A DNA stretch of 64,000 nt. Origin: an uncultured Sphingomonadaceae bacterium. GTDB taxonomy: Bacteria > Pseudomonadota > Alphaproteobacteria > Sphingomonadales > Sphingomonadaceae. The stretch lies in NCBI GenBank assembly GCA_938050045.1, contig CALLJS010000010.1, positions 62,001 to 126,000 of the forward strand. Direction: 5' to 3'. Below, piece after piece: positions 34,633 to 45,566 of this stretch. Under the pieces are notes generated by a model. It searched no databases. It saw nothing but the letters and a program-made list of their open reading frames with translations, and was not told where the DNA came from. Made by a program: the position numbers and the translations under genes. The number at the start of each line of letters is the position of its first letter. Within the stretch, counting starts at the first letter, position 1.

Positions 34633-35591
34633 TGTCTCAAACGCCGCATATTCCCGTTATGATTGAAGAGATCATCCGCTCGCTTGCCATCACCCCTGGC
34701 ATTGATGTCGTGGACGGTACCTTTGGAGCAGGAGGTTATAGCGAGAGGTTTCTCGCCGCTGGAGCGTGTGTTTATGCGTTCGATCGTGATCCCGATGCAA
34801 AGCCCAAAGGCTCTGAACTCTCAGGCAGGTATGAGGGCATGTTTAGCTTTCATCCTGCCTGCTTTTCTTCAATGGACACGAAGTTACGCTCCATCGGAAT
34901 TGATTGTGTGGATGCAGTGGTATTGGATATTGGTGTTTCATCAATGCAACTCGACCAAGCCGCAAGAGGTTTTTCTTTTCAATCGGATGGCCCGCTTGAT
35001 ATGCGAATGTCGCAAGAGGGTCAAAGCGCGGCTGATTTTCTGAATGAAGCAAGCGAAGAGCGTATCGCGGACATTATATATAATTATGGGGACGAACGCC
35101 GCTCGCGCCGTATCGCTAAATTCATCGTCTCGAACAGGCCGATAGAAAGAACATCTCAACTAGCGTCTATCGTTCGCAAAGCGGTGGGCTATCAGGCGGG
35201 GGCTCCCAAAGATCCAGCTACGCGCACATTTCAAGCCATCCGTATTCATATAAATCAAGAGCTCGAAGAATTATCCAATGCTCTGGATGCTGCTGAGCGT
35301 ATATTAAAGCCAGGCGGACAGTTAATTGTGATTACCTTTCATAGCCTTGAAGACCGTATTGTCAAAAAATTCATGCGAGAGCGTAGCGGCACAGTTGCGA
35401 GCGGTTCGAGGCATATGCCAATCACCCAACAAGAAGGTGCGGCAACATTTGAACGTCCCTCTAAGCCTGTAAAAGCATCGTCAAAAGAAATAAAAATCAA
35501 CCCGCGTTCGCGGTCCGCGACGATGCGGGTCGCCGTTCGAAATACTATAGCCTCTTTGAAAAGCACCTCTGACGCAAAGGTAAAAAGATAA
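34629..35591 (+). CDS. rsmH: 16S rRNA m4C1402 methyltransferase RsmH (MraW)
   Basis: The 320-residue SAM enzyme begins HIPVMIEEIIRSL and has the SAM-binding VVDGTFGAGGYSERFL, VLDIGVSSMQLDQAARGFSF and DGPLDMRM, then the C-terminal ITFHSLEDRIVKKFMRERS. It methylates C1402 of 16S rRNA. Start ATG 34629 overlaps mraZ; the next codon is also ATG. Its stop overlaps ftsL as TAATG. Confidence 0.97.
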   Translation: MMSQTPHIPVMIEEIIRSLAITPGIDVVDGTFGAGGYSERFLAAGACVYAFDRDPDAKPKGSELSGRYEGMFSFHPACFSSMDTKLRSIGIDCVDAVVLDIGVSSMQLDQAARGFSFQSDGPLDMRMSQEGQSAADFLNEASEERIADIIYNYGDERRSRRIAKFIVSNRPIERTSQLASIVRKAVGYQAGAPKDPATRTFQAIRIHINQELEELSNALDAAERILKPGGQLIVITFHSLEDRIVKKFMRERSGTVASGSRHMPITQQEGAATFERPSKPVKASSKEIKINPRSRSATMRVAVRNTIASLKSTSDAKVKR

Positions 35592-36136
35592 TGAGCAGTT
35601 CAATCAATCCTTTGAATAATTTTGGGTGGCTTGCAACCATTATCTTGGTTGTGATGCTTCTCTATCCATTATCGCTGAACGTTGCATCTTTGCGCGGTGA
35701 TTTGGTGGCCATAGATAAGGAAATTCTCACCGCCAAGAAGGAGATTAATTATTTACAGGCGGAACTGACGGCTCGCGCGAATTTGCAGCAATTGGAAGAA
35801 TGGAACGAACTTTTATATGGTTTCAAATCTCCCACTGCCGCTCAATTTGCAAATGGTGAAAAAGCACTAGCGAACCTAGGCCGCAAAGCGCAAAATATTA
35901 AACCAATATTGGTTTCGGTAAAAAATCTCTCAAATGGAGAGATGCCAGCGGGTGTAATTGGGTCTCCATTTGCTCCTCTAAAGCCAAAGGCAAAGCCTCA
36001 TGAAAAAAATAAGCAAGCAGCTCGATCAAAAGTAAATGAGGAAGATGCTCCAACGAAAATTGCATCAATTGATGAATTGTTAGACGAAATTGACAATGTA
36101 CAAACCGCACAAAGCACCACTATAGCCGAGGAATAA
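35591..36136 (+). CDS. ftsL: Cell division protein FtsL-like
   Basis: The 181-residue protein has one membrane helix (about 13-32) followed by a coiled segment (LRGDLVAIDKEILTAKKEINYLQAELTARANLQQLEEWN), the FtsL plan, and a Lys/Ala-rich tail. Position between rsmH and ftsI confirms the call. It is longer than enterobacterial FtsL, as is usual in alphaproteobacteria. FtsL acts with FtsB and FtsQ to activate FtsW-FtsI. Confidence 0.85.
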   Translation: MSSSINPLNNFGWLATIILVVMLLYPLSLNVASLRGDLVAIDKEILTAKKEINYLQAELTARANLQQLEEWNELLYGFKSPTAAQFANGEKALANLGRKAQNIKPILVSVKNLSNGEMPAGVIGSPFAPLKPKAKPHEKNKQAARSKVNEEDAPTKIASIDELLDEIDNVQTAQSTTIAEE

Positions 36137-36144
36137 ATTTCACT

Positions 36145-37875
36145 ATGACAGTATTGGTTGCAAGCTCTAGTCGATTAAGCCTTATACGCCAGACGCAAAA
36201 TGCTAGTAAAAAAGCGTTTTGGCGACTGCTTGTTATCATGTTTCTATTCTTTGCATTTGTGATGTTGATTATTGCAAGGCTTGCGACCTTTGCTATGTTT
36301 GGCGGTGCGCATGCTTATGATGATATATCATCGACTTATATACCAAAACGTGGTGATATTGTTGATCGCAATGGCGAGCCATTAGCCAGAACAATTGATG
36401 CTTATGCTATTTGGGTGAACCCCAAGAAAATATTTGGCGATAAAGAAGGTTTGGCCCAAAAATTACATGAAATCTTCCCCGATACAGAATCCGAGAAATT
36501 CCTGATCAAATTACGTTCGGATCGCTCTAGCTATTTGAGAAAAAGAGCCTTGCCCTCGCAAGTTAAAAAGGTTCATGCATTGGGCGAGATTGCAATAGAA
36601 TTTCCGCGTGAAGCAGAGCGTCTCTACCCCCAGCATGATTTGGCTGCGCATATATTGGGTTTTGTCAATCAAGATGGCCAGGGTATATTGGGTATGGAAA
36701 GAGTATTGAATGAACATCTTTCTAATCCTGAAACACGATCAAAGCCAGTTGAACTGTCTGTCGATTCCAGAGTGCAGGCTGCGCTGGAAAGCGAATTGAT
36801 GCGCGGTATTAAATCAACGGGTGCAAAAGGCGGGGCAGGTGTCATATTAAACGCGAATAATGGCGAAATTATAGCAATGTCCACTTTGCCATCGTTTAAC
36901 CCTAACACGCCTAAATTCTATAATATTGCAGAAACTTACGATTTGACGACAGATGGGAAAACCCCACTAAGCCGTCAAGTGAACAGCGTGACCAACCGTG
37001 TATATGAGCTTGGTTCCACATTTAAGCCTTTGACTGTAGCAGCGGCTCTTGATGCAGGTACGGTAAGAGATTTAGCGATACGATATGATGCAACAAAATC
37101 TGTAAAAATTGATGGGCATAAGATTAGCGATACGCATGCTTCGCATCGTTGGTTAAATGTTCCAGAGGCATTAGTCCATAGCTCTAATATTGTCACTGCT
37201 CGTATTGCCGATAATCTCGGCAAAGAGAATATGGATATCATGCTGACGCAGCTTGGTTTTAATGAGCGTCCAGTCGTAGAGCTTGGTGAGCGCGCCAAGC
37301 CCTTATGGCCAAAAAATTGGGGGCGTGTTACAAATATGACGGTCGGATATGGGCATGGTATATCAGTAACTCCTTTGCACTTGGCTTCTGCATATGCGAC
37401 GTTGGTGAACGGTGGAATTTACCGTCCAACAACTTTGTTGAAGCGAAAAAAAGACGAGAAAATTCAAGAGCATCGGGTTTTCAAATCAGCTACTAGTGCG
37501 CGTATGCGCCAATTACTTCGGATGATTGTATCTGATGGAACGGGCAAAAATGCTGATGCCAAAGGGTATCGTGTTGGCGGTAAGACTGGTTCTGCTGAAA
37601 AACCTGCTGATGGCGGGTATAATAAGAAATTATTGGTTTCTACATTTGCCGCTGCTTTTCCGATGGATAACCCACAATATGTCATTATTGCTATGGTGGA
37701 TGAACCCTCTGGGACGGCCGCGACTTATTATAATAGAACTGCTGGTTGGACAGCCGCACCGATTGTGAAAAAACTCGTTCCTCGTATTGGTCCTATGCTG
37801 AATATTATTCCAGATGAGCATCGTGATGTTGATGTTTCGGAACTGTTGCCGCTATTGTGGAAAGCTAAGGGATAA
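36145..37875 (+). CDS. ftsI: Septal peptidoglycan transpeptidase FtsI (PBP3)
   Basis: The 576-residue class B penicillin-binding protein has an N-terminal membrane helix (about 28-50), a pedestal domain starting at RGDIVDRNGEPLA, and the transpeptidase domain with STFK (catalytic Ser291, Lys294), SSN (Ser346, Asn348) and KTG (480-482). It cross-links septal peptidoglycan in the periplasm with FtsW. Confidence 0.97.
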   Translation: MTVLVASSSRLSLIRQTQNASKKAFWRLLVIMFLFFAFVMLIIARLATFAMFGGAHAYDDISSTYIPKRGDIVDRNGEPLARTIDAYAIWVNPKKIFGDKEGLAQKLHEIFPDTESEKFLIKLRSDRSSYLRKRALPSQVKKVHALGEIAIEFPREAERLYPQHDLAAHILGFVNQDGQGILGMERVLNEHLSNPETRSKPVELSVDSRVQAALESELMRGIKSTGAKGGAGVILNANNGEIIAMSTLPSFNPNTPKFYNIAETYDLTTDGKTPLSRQVNSVTNRVYELGSTFKPLTVAAALDAGTVRDLAIRYDATKSVKIDGHKISDTHASHRWLNVPEALVHSSNIVTARIADNLGKENMDIMLTQLGFNERPVVELGERAKPLWPKNWGRVTNMTVGYGHGISVTPLHLASAYATLVNGGIYRPTTLLKRKKDEKIQEHRVFKSATSARMRQLLRMIVSDGTGKNADAKGYRVGGKTGSAEKPADGGYNKKLLVSTFAAAFPMDNPQYVIIAMVDEPSGTAATYYNRTAGWTAAPIVKKLVPRIGPMLNIIPDEHRDVDVSELLPLLWKAKG

Positions 37876-37880
37876 GATAT

Positions 37881-39305
37881 ATGAAATTAAGAGAATTGAT
37901 TGGCGAAGCTGGGGCTTATTCTGATGCAATAATAACTGGTTTTGCGATCGATAACCGTAAAGTTGCTCCAGGTACAATTTTCGGTGCGTTTCATGGGGCT
38001 GCTGTCAATGGAGAAGATTATATTGAGGATGCTATTTCGAGAGGAGCCATCGCAATAGTAGCTCGAGAGCAAGTCAAAGTCGACGGTGCTTTTCATATTG
38101 TATCCGATAATCCTCGGCAAAAATTTGCCCATGTCGCTGCGGGTTTCTTTGGCCCATTTTCGTCACAAGTCGCGGCAGTAACGGGGACAAATGGTAAAAC
38201 TTCAGTGGCAGAATTAAGCCGCCAACTTTGGTCTATATGCGGGCAGAAGTCAGCATCGATAGGAACTTTAGGAGTGACGACGTCTTCCGATCAAGTGCGC
38301 ACAGGTTTAACAACGCCCGATGTAGTAACTTTTTTATCGAATATGACGGGTCTTGCGCGCGAGGGGATAACCCATGTTATATTTGAAGCTTCCAGCCATG
38401 GATTGCACCAATATCGCACCGAAGGTATAGCTGTTGATATTGCGGCTTTTACTAATTTAAGCCGCGACCATCTAGATTATCACGGAGATATGGATCAATA
38501 TTTAGCTGCTAAGATGCGCTTGTTCGATGAGATGATAACAGATGATGGTGTAGCCGTTGTTTGGGCTGATGATCCTTGGTCTGAAAAGGCAATAAAGCAT
38601 GCGCAGGCTCGAAATCTAAAAATTTTGTCTGTGGGTCAAAAAGGCGATGATATTAAGATTATTGAGCGCACCCCAACGCAATTGGGGCAAAAGCTTAAAT
38701 TATCGGTAGAAAATAAAGAATATCAAATCAATCTTCCTTTAATCGGTGCATATCAAGCCTCCAATGCTTTGGTGAGCGCAGCAATAGTGATGGCAAGCGG
38801 TATTGATACGCCATTGGTGCTCGATAATATTCACAGGCTGCAACCTGTCTCGGGTCGTTTGGAACGCGCCGCCATCACAAAAATAGGTGCGCCTATATAT
38901 GTTGATTATGCGCACACTCCAGATGGTTTAAAAGCTGCAATAGCTGCGCTGCGCCCGCATGCTGATGGTAAACTTATTTCTATCATTGGCGCTGGCGGTG
39001 ACAGAGATGTTGGAAAGCGTTCATTAATGGGGCAAGTAGCAAGCGAAGGTAGTGATATCATCATTGTTACTGATGACAATCCGCGCAATGAAGATCCTGC
39101 GATAATACGCGAGAATGTGATGCAGGGTACGAAAGAGGCGATAGAGATTGGTGATCGGCGCAAGGCAATAAGCCATGCTATAAAGATAGCAGCTTCTGGT
39201 GATATAATATTATTAGCGGGCAAAGGTCATGAAGAAGGGCAAATTATTGGTGATAAAATTTTACCATTTAATGATGTTCAGGTCGCACGGGAATGTGCAG
39301 CATGA
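37881..39305 (+). CDS. murE: UDP-MurNAc-tripeptide synthetase MurE
   Basis: The 474-residue Mur ligase has the ATP loop GTNGKTS (102-108) and the signature DNPRNEDP near 398, which marks enzymes adding meso-diaminopimelate. C-terminal ILLAGKGHEEGQ is typical. It starts five bases after ftsI, and its TGA overlaps murF as ATGA. Confidence 0.97.
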   Translation: MKLRELIGEAGAYSDAIITGFAIDNRKVAPGTIFGAFHGAAVNGEDYIEDAISRGAIAIVAREQVKVDGAFHIVSDNPRQKFAHVAAGFFGPFSSQVAAVTGTNGKTSVAELSRQLWSICGQKSASIGTLGVTTSSDQVRTGLTTPDVVTFLSNMTGLAREGITHVIFEASSHGLHQYRTEGIAVDIAAFTNLSRDHLDYHGDMDQYLAAKMRLFDEMITDDGVAVVWADDPWSEKAIKHAQARNLKILSVGQKGDDIKIIERTPTQLGQKLKLSVENKEYQINLPLIGAYQASNALVSAAIVMASGIDTPLVLDNIHRLQPVSGRLERAAITKIGAPIYVDYAHTPDGLKAAIAALRPHADGKLISIIGAGGDRDVGKRSLMGQVASEGSDIIIVTDDNPRNEDPAIIRENVMQGTKEAIEIGDRRKAISHAIKIAASGDIILLAGKGHEEGQIIGDKILPFNDVQVARECAA

Positions 39306-40687
39306 CGTTATGGACTTCGCAAGAAATAGCACGGGCCATAGGAGGGGAGCTTTATGGCGATTTTACGGTCAATGGCGTAGCATTTGATTCGCGTGAGATA
39401 GTTGAGCAGGATTTATTCTTTGCGTTAAAAGGCGAGCATAGCGATGGCCATTTATTTGTCGAAACAGCGTTAAAAAATGGTGCAAGTGCTGCTATCACTA
39501 GCCAAGCGATTGAATCGCCCCATATATTGGTGGATGATACGGTTGCAGCCTTAAATGATCTGGCGCATGAATCTCGAAACCGCAGTTCGGCTACTATTAT
39601 CGGCGTTACAGGTTCTGCTGGTAAAACAGGGACAAAAGAAGCACTTTTTGAAGCGTTAAATCGTTCTTCGCGTGGTAAGGCGCATCGCAGCGTGAAAAGT
39701 TATAATAATCATGTGGGTGTCCCGCTCAGCCTATCAAGAATGCCTGCCAAGAGTGATTATGGTATATTTGAAATGGGGATGAATCATAGCGGAGAATTGC
39801 GCGATTTAAGCGCGATAGTAAGGCCGCATATTGCGATTATTACTACTATTGCACCTGCACATGTTGAATTTTTCAAAGATGAAACTGAAATAGCAGTTGC
39901 GAAGGCAGAAATTTTTGAAGGCGTTGTTCATGGTGGTACAGCTATACTTCCTTATGATAGTCCGCATTATCAGCTTTTGCGGCAGGCGGCGGTGGATCAA
40001 GGCTTAGAGATAATATCATTTGGTCTCTCTAAAGATGCTGATGTTCATGCTATAGATGTGATTAAATCACAGGATGGGTCATCGCTTATAACATCGCAAA
40101 TATGCGATAAATCTCTAATTTATAGCCTCTCACAAGCTGGGGATCATTGGGTTGCTAATTCATTGGCTGTTATGGCTGCTGTATATGCAGCCAAAGGAGA
40201 TTTGGCTGCTGCTGGATTGGCTATGGCCGATATGAACGGTTTGGCAGGACGCGGTGCTCGGCATGAAATAGAATTTAATGGCAATAAAATCACGCTTCTG
40301 GATGAAAGCTATAATGCTAATCCATCATCAATGCGCGTTACAATTTCACAATTAGGCGAAACATCTGCAAAAAGGCGCGTCGCTATATTGGGCGTCATGG
40401 GTGAATTGGGAGATAAATCTGAAAAATATCATCTGGAGATTGAGAGCCATTTAACAAAGGCAAATATTGACTATGTAATTTTAGTTGGAATTGAAATGAA
40501 AATTCTCGCAAAACAATTGCAATCAGGGGTTGAGCCTTCAATAGAATGCAGCCATTGCGATAATGCAAGAGAAGCAATGCAATTATATGAAAAACATATA
40601 AATGATGGCGATGTGATTCTGGTGAAAGGGTCGAATTTTTTAGGATTAGGCCAGATAGTAAAGCAATTACGGGATGGAAATAATTAA
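39302..40687 (+). CDS. murF: UDP-MurNAc-pentapeptide synthetase MurF
   Basis: The 461-residue ligase has the ATP loop [13 protein letters not shown] (101-113), [25 protein letters not shown] split in the usual central domain, [13 protein letters not shown] and [11 protein letters not shown]-type ending ([15 protein letters not shown]). It adds D-Ala-D-Ala to the tripeptide. ATG 39302 gives the four-base overlap with murE; its stop overlaps mraY as TAATG. Confidence 0.97.
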   Translation: MTLWTSQEIARAIGGELYGDFTVNGVAFDSREIVEQDLFFALKGEHSDGHLFVETALKNGASAAITSQAIESPHILVDDTVAALNDLAHESRNRSSATIIGVTGSAGKTGTKEALFEALNRSSRGKAHRSVKSYNNHVGVPLSLSRMPAKSDYGIFEMGMNHSGELRDLSAIVRPHIAIITTIAPAHVEFFKDETEIAVAKAEIFEGVVHGGTAILPYDSPHYQLLRQAAVDQGLEIISFGLSKDADVHAIDVIKSQDGSSLITSQICDKSLIYSLSQAGDHWVANSLAVMAAVYAAKGDLAAAGLAMADMNGLAGRGARHEIEFNGNKITLLDESYNANPSSMRVTISQLGETSAKRRVAILGVMGELGDKSEKYHLEIESHLTKANIDYVILVGIEMKILAKQLQSGVEPSIECSHCDNAREAMQLYEKHINDGDVILVKGSNFLGLGQIVKQLRDGNN

Positions 40688-41757
40688 TGTTATATTTGCT
40701 GGCGGAATGGTTCGGCTTTGAGGGTTTGTTTAACCTGTTTCGATATTTAAGTTTTCGTTCTGGTGGTGCCATTGCGACATCGCTATTCATTGGCTTATTG
40801 ATCGGCCCTCGCTTCATCAATTTATTGCGTATGAAACAGGGGAAAGGACAGCCGATTCGCAGCGATGGGCCGCAAACGCATTTGGCTAAAATTGGCACAC
40901 CCACAATGGGTGGCTTGATGATTTTAACATCCATGACTATTTCTTTGTTTTTATGGATGCAGCCCGATAATATATTGATATGGTCTTGTTTGTTTGTGAC
41001 GCTTGGTTTTGGTGCTATCGGCTTTTTGGATGATTATGATAAAGTGCGCAAAGCCAGCCACCAAGGCGTGTCTGGTAAGGTACGATTATTATTAGAATTT
41101 GCGGTTGCAGGATTTGCTAGCTGGATGATTTTAAGCAAAATTGGTACTGATTTATATATACCATTTGTAAGCAATATCGCGATTGATTTGGGCATATTAT
41201 ATTTATTTTTTGCCATGTTTGTTATTGTGGGCTCTGGCAATGCAGTGAACCTTACTGATGGCTTGGATGGGCTAGCCACTATGCCAGTTGTGGTAGCATC
41301 TGGGACTTTTCTGATCATTGTATATTTGGCAGGCAATACAATCTACTCTGATTATCTGGGCATACCATTTGTTGATGGAGCTGGCGAGTTAGCGATATTC
41401 TGCGCTGCCATTATTGGAGCATGTTTAGCATTTCTATGGTTTAATGCCCCTCCAGCGGCTATTTTTATGGGCGATACGGGTAGCCTAGCTTTGGGCGGTG
41501 CATTGGGGGCAATTGCTGTTTCAGTGCATCACGAATTTGTCTTAGCCATTGTTGGCGGTTTATTTGTATTGGAAGCTGTTTCCGTTATCATTCAAGTTTT
41601 CTTTTTCAAACGAACGGGGAAACGTGTGTTTCGAATGGCACCAATTCACCATCATTTTGAACAATTAGGCTGGCCAGAGACAACTGTTGTAATCAGGTTT
41701 TGGATTATCAGTCTGATACTTGCGCTTGCTGGATTATCAACGTTGAAACTGAGATGA
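40687..41757 (+). CDS. mraY: Phospho-MurNAc-pentapeptide translocase MraY
   Basis: The 356-residue protein has ten predicted membrane helices with the active-site segments [40 protein letters not shown] and [12 protein letters not shown]. It transfers phospho-MurNAc-pentapeptide to undecaprenyl phosphate, forming lipid I at the inner membrane. It overlaps murF by one base and murD by four. Confidence 0.98.
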   Translation: MLYLLAEWFGFEGLFNLFRYLSFRSGGAIATSLFIGLLIGPRFINLLRMKQGKGQPIRSDGPQTHLAKIGTPTMGGLMILTSMTISLFLWMQPDNILIWSCLFVTLGFGAIGFLDDYDKVRKASHQGVSGKVRLLLEFAVAGFASWMILSKIGTDLYIPFVSNIAIDLGILYLFFAMFVIVGSGNAVNLTDGLDGLATMPVVVASGTFLIIVYLAGNTIYSDYLGIPFVDGAGELAIFCAAIIGACLAFLWFNAPPAAIFMGDTGSLALGGALGAIAVSVHHEFVLAIVGGLFVLEAVSVIIQVFFFKRTGKRVFRMAPIHHHFEQLGWPETTVVIRFWIISLILALAGLSTLKLR

Positions 41758-43067
41758 TAAAAAGCCGTTTCTTTTCTGGTAAAAAATATGCTGTGCTGGG
41801 ACTGGCAAGATCAGGGATGGCCACAGTAGAGGCTTTATCGCAGAGCGGCGCGACTATATTGGCGTGGGATAATAGAGAAGCGGCTAGAAATGATGCGTCG
41901 AAATGGGCCGAAATAGCCGATATAATACAAGCCGATTTGACTGGATTTGATGCTATTATTGTATCGCCAGGGGTGCCATTAAATACACATCCAATAGCGC
42001 AAAAATCTATAGACTGCGGTGTTCCAATTATCGGAGATATTGAGCTTTTTTCTCAAGCCAGGGCCAGTTTGCCAGCGCACAGAGTCGTTGGAATTACCGG
42101 TACTAACGGTAAATCTACGACTACAGCTTTGCTGCATCATATCATACAATCATGCGCTTTTCCCGTTAGAATGGGTGGCAATATTGGCTTGCCTATCATG
42201 TCGCAAGAACCATTGCCTGCGGGTGGAATCTATCTATTGGAACTCTCTAGCTATCAGATAGATTTAACGCATAGCCTGTCATGCGATGTCGCCGCACTTA
42301 TTAACCTATCGCCCGACCATTTAGATCGGTATGATAGCTATCAATCCTATATAGCGAGCAAAGAGCGGTTATTTTCAATGCAAAGTGCCGATCAATATTC
42401 GGTTGTTGGAAATGGCGATGATGATACGCGCCATCTATATGAGCGTGTGATTAAGCATAGAGGGCCGCTTCATGTGATTCTGGCCGATAGCGATATTGAA
42501 GGAGATCAAAGCCAATGGCCATCGCTGCAAGGGCCTCATAATAAGCAAAATATAGCTATTGTTGCAGCCATTTGCAGAGTATTGGGGCTTTCTGAACATC
42601 AATGGCGCAATGCGCTAGCGTCTTTTAAGGGCTTAGAGCATCGTTTAGAGCGCATCACAGAAGTTGATGGAGTGCTCTATGTTAATGATAGTAAGGCAAC
42701 CAATCCAGAATCTGTAGTTCCAGCGTTAGCCGCCTATAATAATATCCACTGGATTGTAGGCGGTATTGCTAAAAGCGATAATTTCAAAATTTTTGAGTCT
42801 CATTTGGGCAATGTAAAGAAAGTTTATACCATTGGCGAATCTGGCCTCTCATTCGCCAATGCCATGCGCAATCATCTACCAGTAGAGCGCTGCGAATTGC
42901 TTGCAAATGCAGTTATGAAAGCCGCTCAAAATGCAGTCGCAGGGGATGTGGTATTATTATCGCCAGCTTGCGCTTCATTTGATCAATTTAGAGATTTTGA
43001 AGCGCGCGGGGATTGTTTCAAAGCGGCTGTTAGCAATATTAGGTCAAGAGAAGAAAATGGCCGATAA
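41754..43067 (+). CDS. murD: UDP-MurNAc-L-alanine:D-glutamate ligase MurD
   Basis: The 437-residue ligase has an N-terminal Rossmann domain ([17 protein letters not shown]), the ATP loop [12 protein letters not shown] (113-124) and the C-terminal [16 protein letters not shown] 41754 gives the ATGA overlap with mraY. Its 3' end overlaps the ftsW start by 11 bases. Confidence 0.97.
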   Translation: MIKSRFFSGKKYAVLGLARSGMATVEALSQSGATILAWDNREAARNDASKWAEIADIIQADLTGFDAIIVSPGVPLNTHPIAQKSIDCGVPIIGDIELFSQARASLPAHRVVGITGTNGKSTTTALLHHIIQSCAFPVRMGGNIGLPIMSQEPLPAGGIYLLELSSYQIDLTHSLSCDVAALINLSPDHLDRYDSYQSYIASKERLFSMQSADQYSVVGNGDDDTRHLYERVIKHRGPLHVILADSDIEGDQSQWPSLQGPHNKQNIAIVAAICRVLGLSEHQWRNALASFKGLEHRLERITEVDGVLYVNDSKATNPESVVPALAAYNNIHWIVGGIAKSDNFKIFESHLGNVKKVYTIGESGLSFANAMRNHLPVERCELLANAVMKAAQNAVAGDVVLLSPACASFDQFRDFEARGDCFKAAVSNIRSREENGR

Positions 43068-44388
43068 ACTCAGATTTTCGAAGGACAGTAATGACAGTCC
43101 AGCCAATAATTTATCAGATAGCCAGTCTGATAATGATATAGCGGGTCAGCCAAGCGATAAGCTTATTTATAAGGATAATGTCTCGCTCGATGATGAAATT
43201 TTGGCTCCGCTAAATTCGGGAACAGTTCAATTTTCAAAACGCTTGGGCCGTGCCGATAAAAGCCCTTTAGGAATTTGGTTCTGGGAGCTGGATCGCGTAT
43301 TATTGCTATTGATGTTGCTGTTAATGGCCATTGGACTATTATCTGTTTCGGCAGCTTCTCCCGCCACTGCTAAGAGATTATCGACCAGCTCAGTCGAATT
43401 AGCCGAACAATATTTTTTCTATAAGCAGCTCATATGGACCATATTGGGTATTCCGGTCATGCTCATCATATCTATGGCCCCAAAAGAGCAGGCCAAACGA
43501 TTTTCAATTATCTTCTTTTGCGTTTTTTGCACCTTATTATTTTTGTTGCCAATCATAGGCAGAGAGGTGAATGGAGCGCAACGATGGATCGGTTTTGGAT
43601 TTGCAACATTGCAACCTTCTGAATTTCTAAAACCTCTATATGCAATCACCTTAGCATGGATATTCTCTTGGCGGTTAAAAGACCCTGATTTACCAGTGCG
43701 CACCATTACAGCAGCAATAGCTGGAGTAATTTGCTTTTTCTTGATGCTGCAACCCGATCTGGGTCAAACAATATTATTTGCGGGGATATGGTTTGCATTA
43801 ATGATGGTATCTGGTGTCGCCGCAAAATGGTTGCTTGGCCTAATGGCACTTGGTGTGGCGGGCTTAGCCTTATTCTATCAATTTTATTCGGTGGCAAGGC
43901 AACGTATTGATGATTGGTTATTCGGGACCGATGGGTTAACGCATGATAAGCTGGCCATTGATACATTAACCAGCGGCGGATTGGTTGGTAAAGGGCCTGG
44001 ATTGGGTTCAAAGAAATATAGTCTGCCAGAGGCGCATACCGATTATATATTTTCAGTCATTGGCGAAGAATTTGGATTATTGGCTTGCATGATAATTGCA
44101 ATATTATTTTTAACTATTTTGATCCGTGTCCTTATTCGATTGTTGGATGAGAAAGATCATTTTACAGTTTTGGCTGTCTCGGCCCTCATTGCTCAATTTA
44201 CTGGGCAAGCGATGATAAATATGGCTGTAAATATCGGAATTTTCCCATCAAAAGGAATGACGCTTCCTTTCATTAGCTATGGCGGCTCTTCTTTGATTGC
44301 ATTATCCATGGGGTGTGGACTAATATTGGCCCTAACAAAGCGAAACCCCTATCTTGACCGATCTCTCTATATGGTGAATGGACGATAG
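43057..44388 (+). CDS. ftsW: Septal peptidoglycan glycosyltransferase FtsW
   Basis: The 443-residue SEDS protein has an acidic, Ser/Asp/Asn-rich cytoplasmic extension of about 80 residues, then about ten membrane helices. Motifs are NGAQRWIGFGFATLQPSEFLKP, LQPDLGQT, PEAHTDYIFSVIGEEFG and LPFISYGGSSL. FtsW polymerises septal glycan with FtsI. The start at 43057 lies inside the end of murD and fits MADKLRF; the long hydrophilic extension is a notable but not unique feature. Confidence 0.95.
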   Translation: MADKLRFSKDSNDSPANNLSDSQSDNDIAGQPSDKLIYKDNVSLDDEILAPLNSGTVQFSKRLGRADKSPLGIWFWELDRVLLLLMLLLMAIGLLSVSAASPATAKRLSTSSVELAEQYFFYKQLIWTILGIPVMLIISMAPKEQAKRFSIIFFCVFCTLLFLLPIIGREVNGAQRWIGFGFATLQPSEFLKPLYAITLAWIFSWRLKDPDLPVRTITAAIAGVICFFLMLQPDLGQTILFAGIWFALMMVSGVAAKWLLGLMALGVAGLALFYQFYSVARQRIDDWLFGTDGLTHDKLAIDTLTSGGLVGKGPGLGSKKYSLPEAHTDYIFSVIGEEFGLLACMIIAILFLTILIRVLIRLLDEKDHFTVLAVSALIAQFTGQAMINMAVNIGIFPSKGMTLPFISYGGSSLIALSMGCGLILALTKRNPYLDRSLYMVNGR

Positions 44389-44390
44389 CA

Positions 44391-45566
44391 ATGATTATAT
44401 CGAGGCATTATGTATTGGCCGCAGGCGGCACAGGGGGGCACATGATGCCTGCTTATGCTTTGGGGCAAGAATTATTAGATCGGGGCCATCATGTTGCCTT
44501 AGTCAGCGATGGGCGCGGTGCAAAAATTCCTGGTAAACCAGATGGATTGGATTTGCATATTTTGCCCGCTGGCCGCATGGGCGGCATTAGGAATTTGCTT
44601 GCTAGTCTTCGCGCTATATTGAGAGGCCGTGCTATGGCGTCGCAGCTCTATAAAAGCTATCAACCGACGGCCGTAATTGGTTTTGGGGGTTATCCTGCTA
44701 TGCCCTCTTTATTGGCGGCATTTAAGTATGGCATACCAACGATCATTCATGAACAAAATGCAGTGCTAGGCCGTGTAAACAGATTATCCGCCCGCAAAGT
44801 GAGCGCGATTGCCACAGCCTATCCCAAAGTGCAGCACTTAAAATCTAAATATGCTGATAAAACATATCTTGTCGGCAACCCAGTACGCGAAGAAATATTG
44901 CAAATCAGAGATGCCCAATATCCTGCAATATCAGAAGAATCTATATTGCGCATATTGGTAACAGGCGGCAGCCAAGGGGCTCATATATTATCCAATATTG
45001 TGCCCGATGCGATGGCGATGCTGCCGGTTAATTTGCGCTCGAGGCTCCAGATAATTCAGCAATGCAGAGCCGAAGATATAGAGGCCGTTCGCGCTAAATA
45101 TGCGCATAATGAAATTCCTGCTGAACTAGCGACTTATATGCCAGACCTGCCAGAGAAATTAAGCCTTTCTCATCTGGTGATTGGCCGAGCAGGGGCGTCG
45201 ACTATTGCCGAATTAACCGTTGCTGGTCGTCCTGCAATTTTAATTCCATTGCCCAGTGCTATGGATAATCATCAAAGCTATAATGTCAGCGAGATGGTTG
45301 CTGTTGGGGGCGGGCGTTCTATCAAGCAAAGCCAATTTACCGCCAAAGAATTAGCCAAGCAGATTCAAAAGATGGCGCTAAAGCCAGAAACATTGAAAAA
45401 TGCGGCCTCAAAAGCTAAATCCTGTGGCCGCCCAGATGCGGTTCATGATTTAGCCGATTTGGTCGAGGGTTTTGGCATAGCTCCCAATAAGCCCAAAAAA
45501 GATAAACAAAAGGGAATTAGCGAAGCTCTTGGCGGCTCCCCTGCATTTGCGAAAGATATAAAATAA
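44391..45566 (+). CDS. murG: Lipid II synthase MurG
   Basis: The 391-residue GT-B glycosyltransferase begins with [20 protein letters not shown] (the glycine-rich loop) and has [25 protein letters not shown], and [24 protein letters not shown], which binds UDP-GlcNAc. It converts lipid I to lipid II at the cytoplasmic face. A Lys-rich tail ([10 protein letters not shown], then about 16 residues) extends beyond the usual end. Confidence 0.97.
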   Translation: MIISRHYVLAAGGTGGHMMPAYALGQELLDRGHHVALVSDGRGAKIPGKPDGLDLHILPAGRMGGIRNLLASLRAILRGRAMASQLYKSYQPTAVIGFGGYPAMPSLLAAFKYGIPTIIHEQNAVLGRVNRLSARKVSAIATAYPKVQHLKSKYADKTYLVGNPVREEILQIRDAQYPAISEESILRILVTGGSQGAHILSNIVPDAMAMLPVNLRSRLQIIQQCRAEDIEAVRAKYAHNEIPAELATYMPDLPEKLSLSHLVIGRAGASTIAELTVAGRPAILIPLPSAMDNHQSYNVSEMVAVGGGRSIKQSQFTAKELAKQIQKMALKPETLKNAASKAKSCGRPDAVHDLADLVEGFGIAPNKPKKDKQKGISEALGGSPAFAKDIK

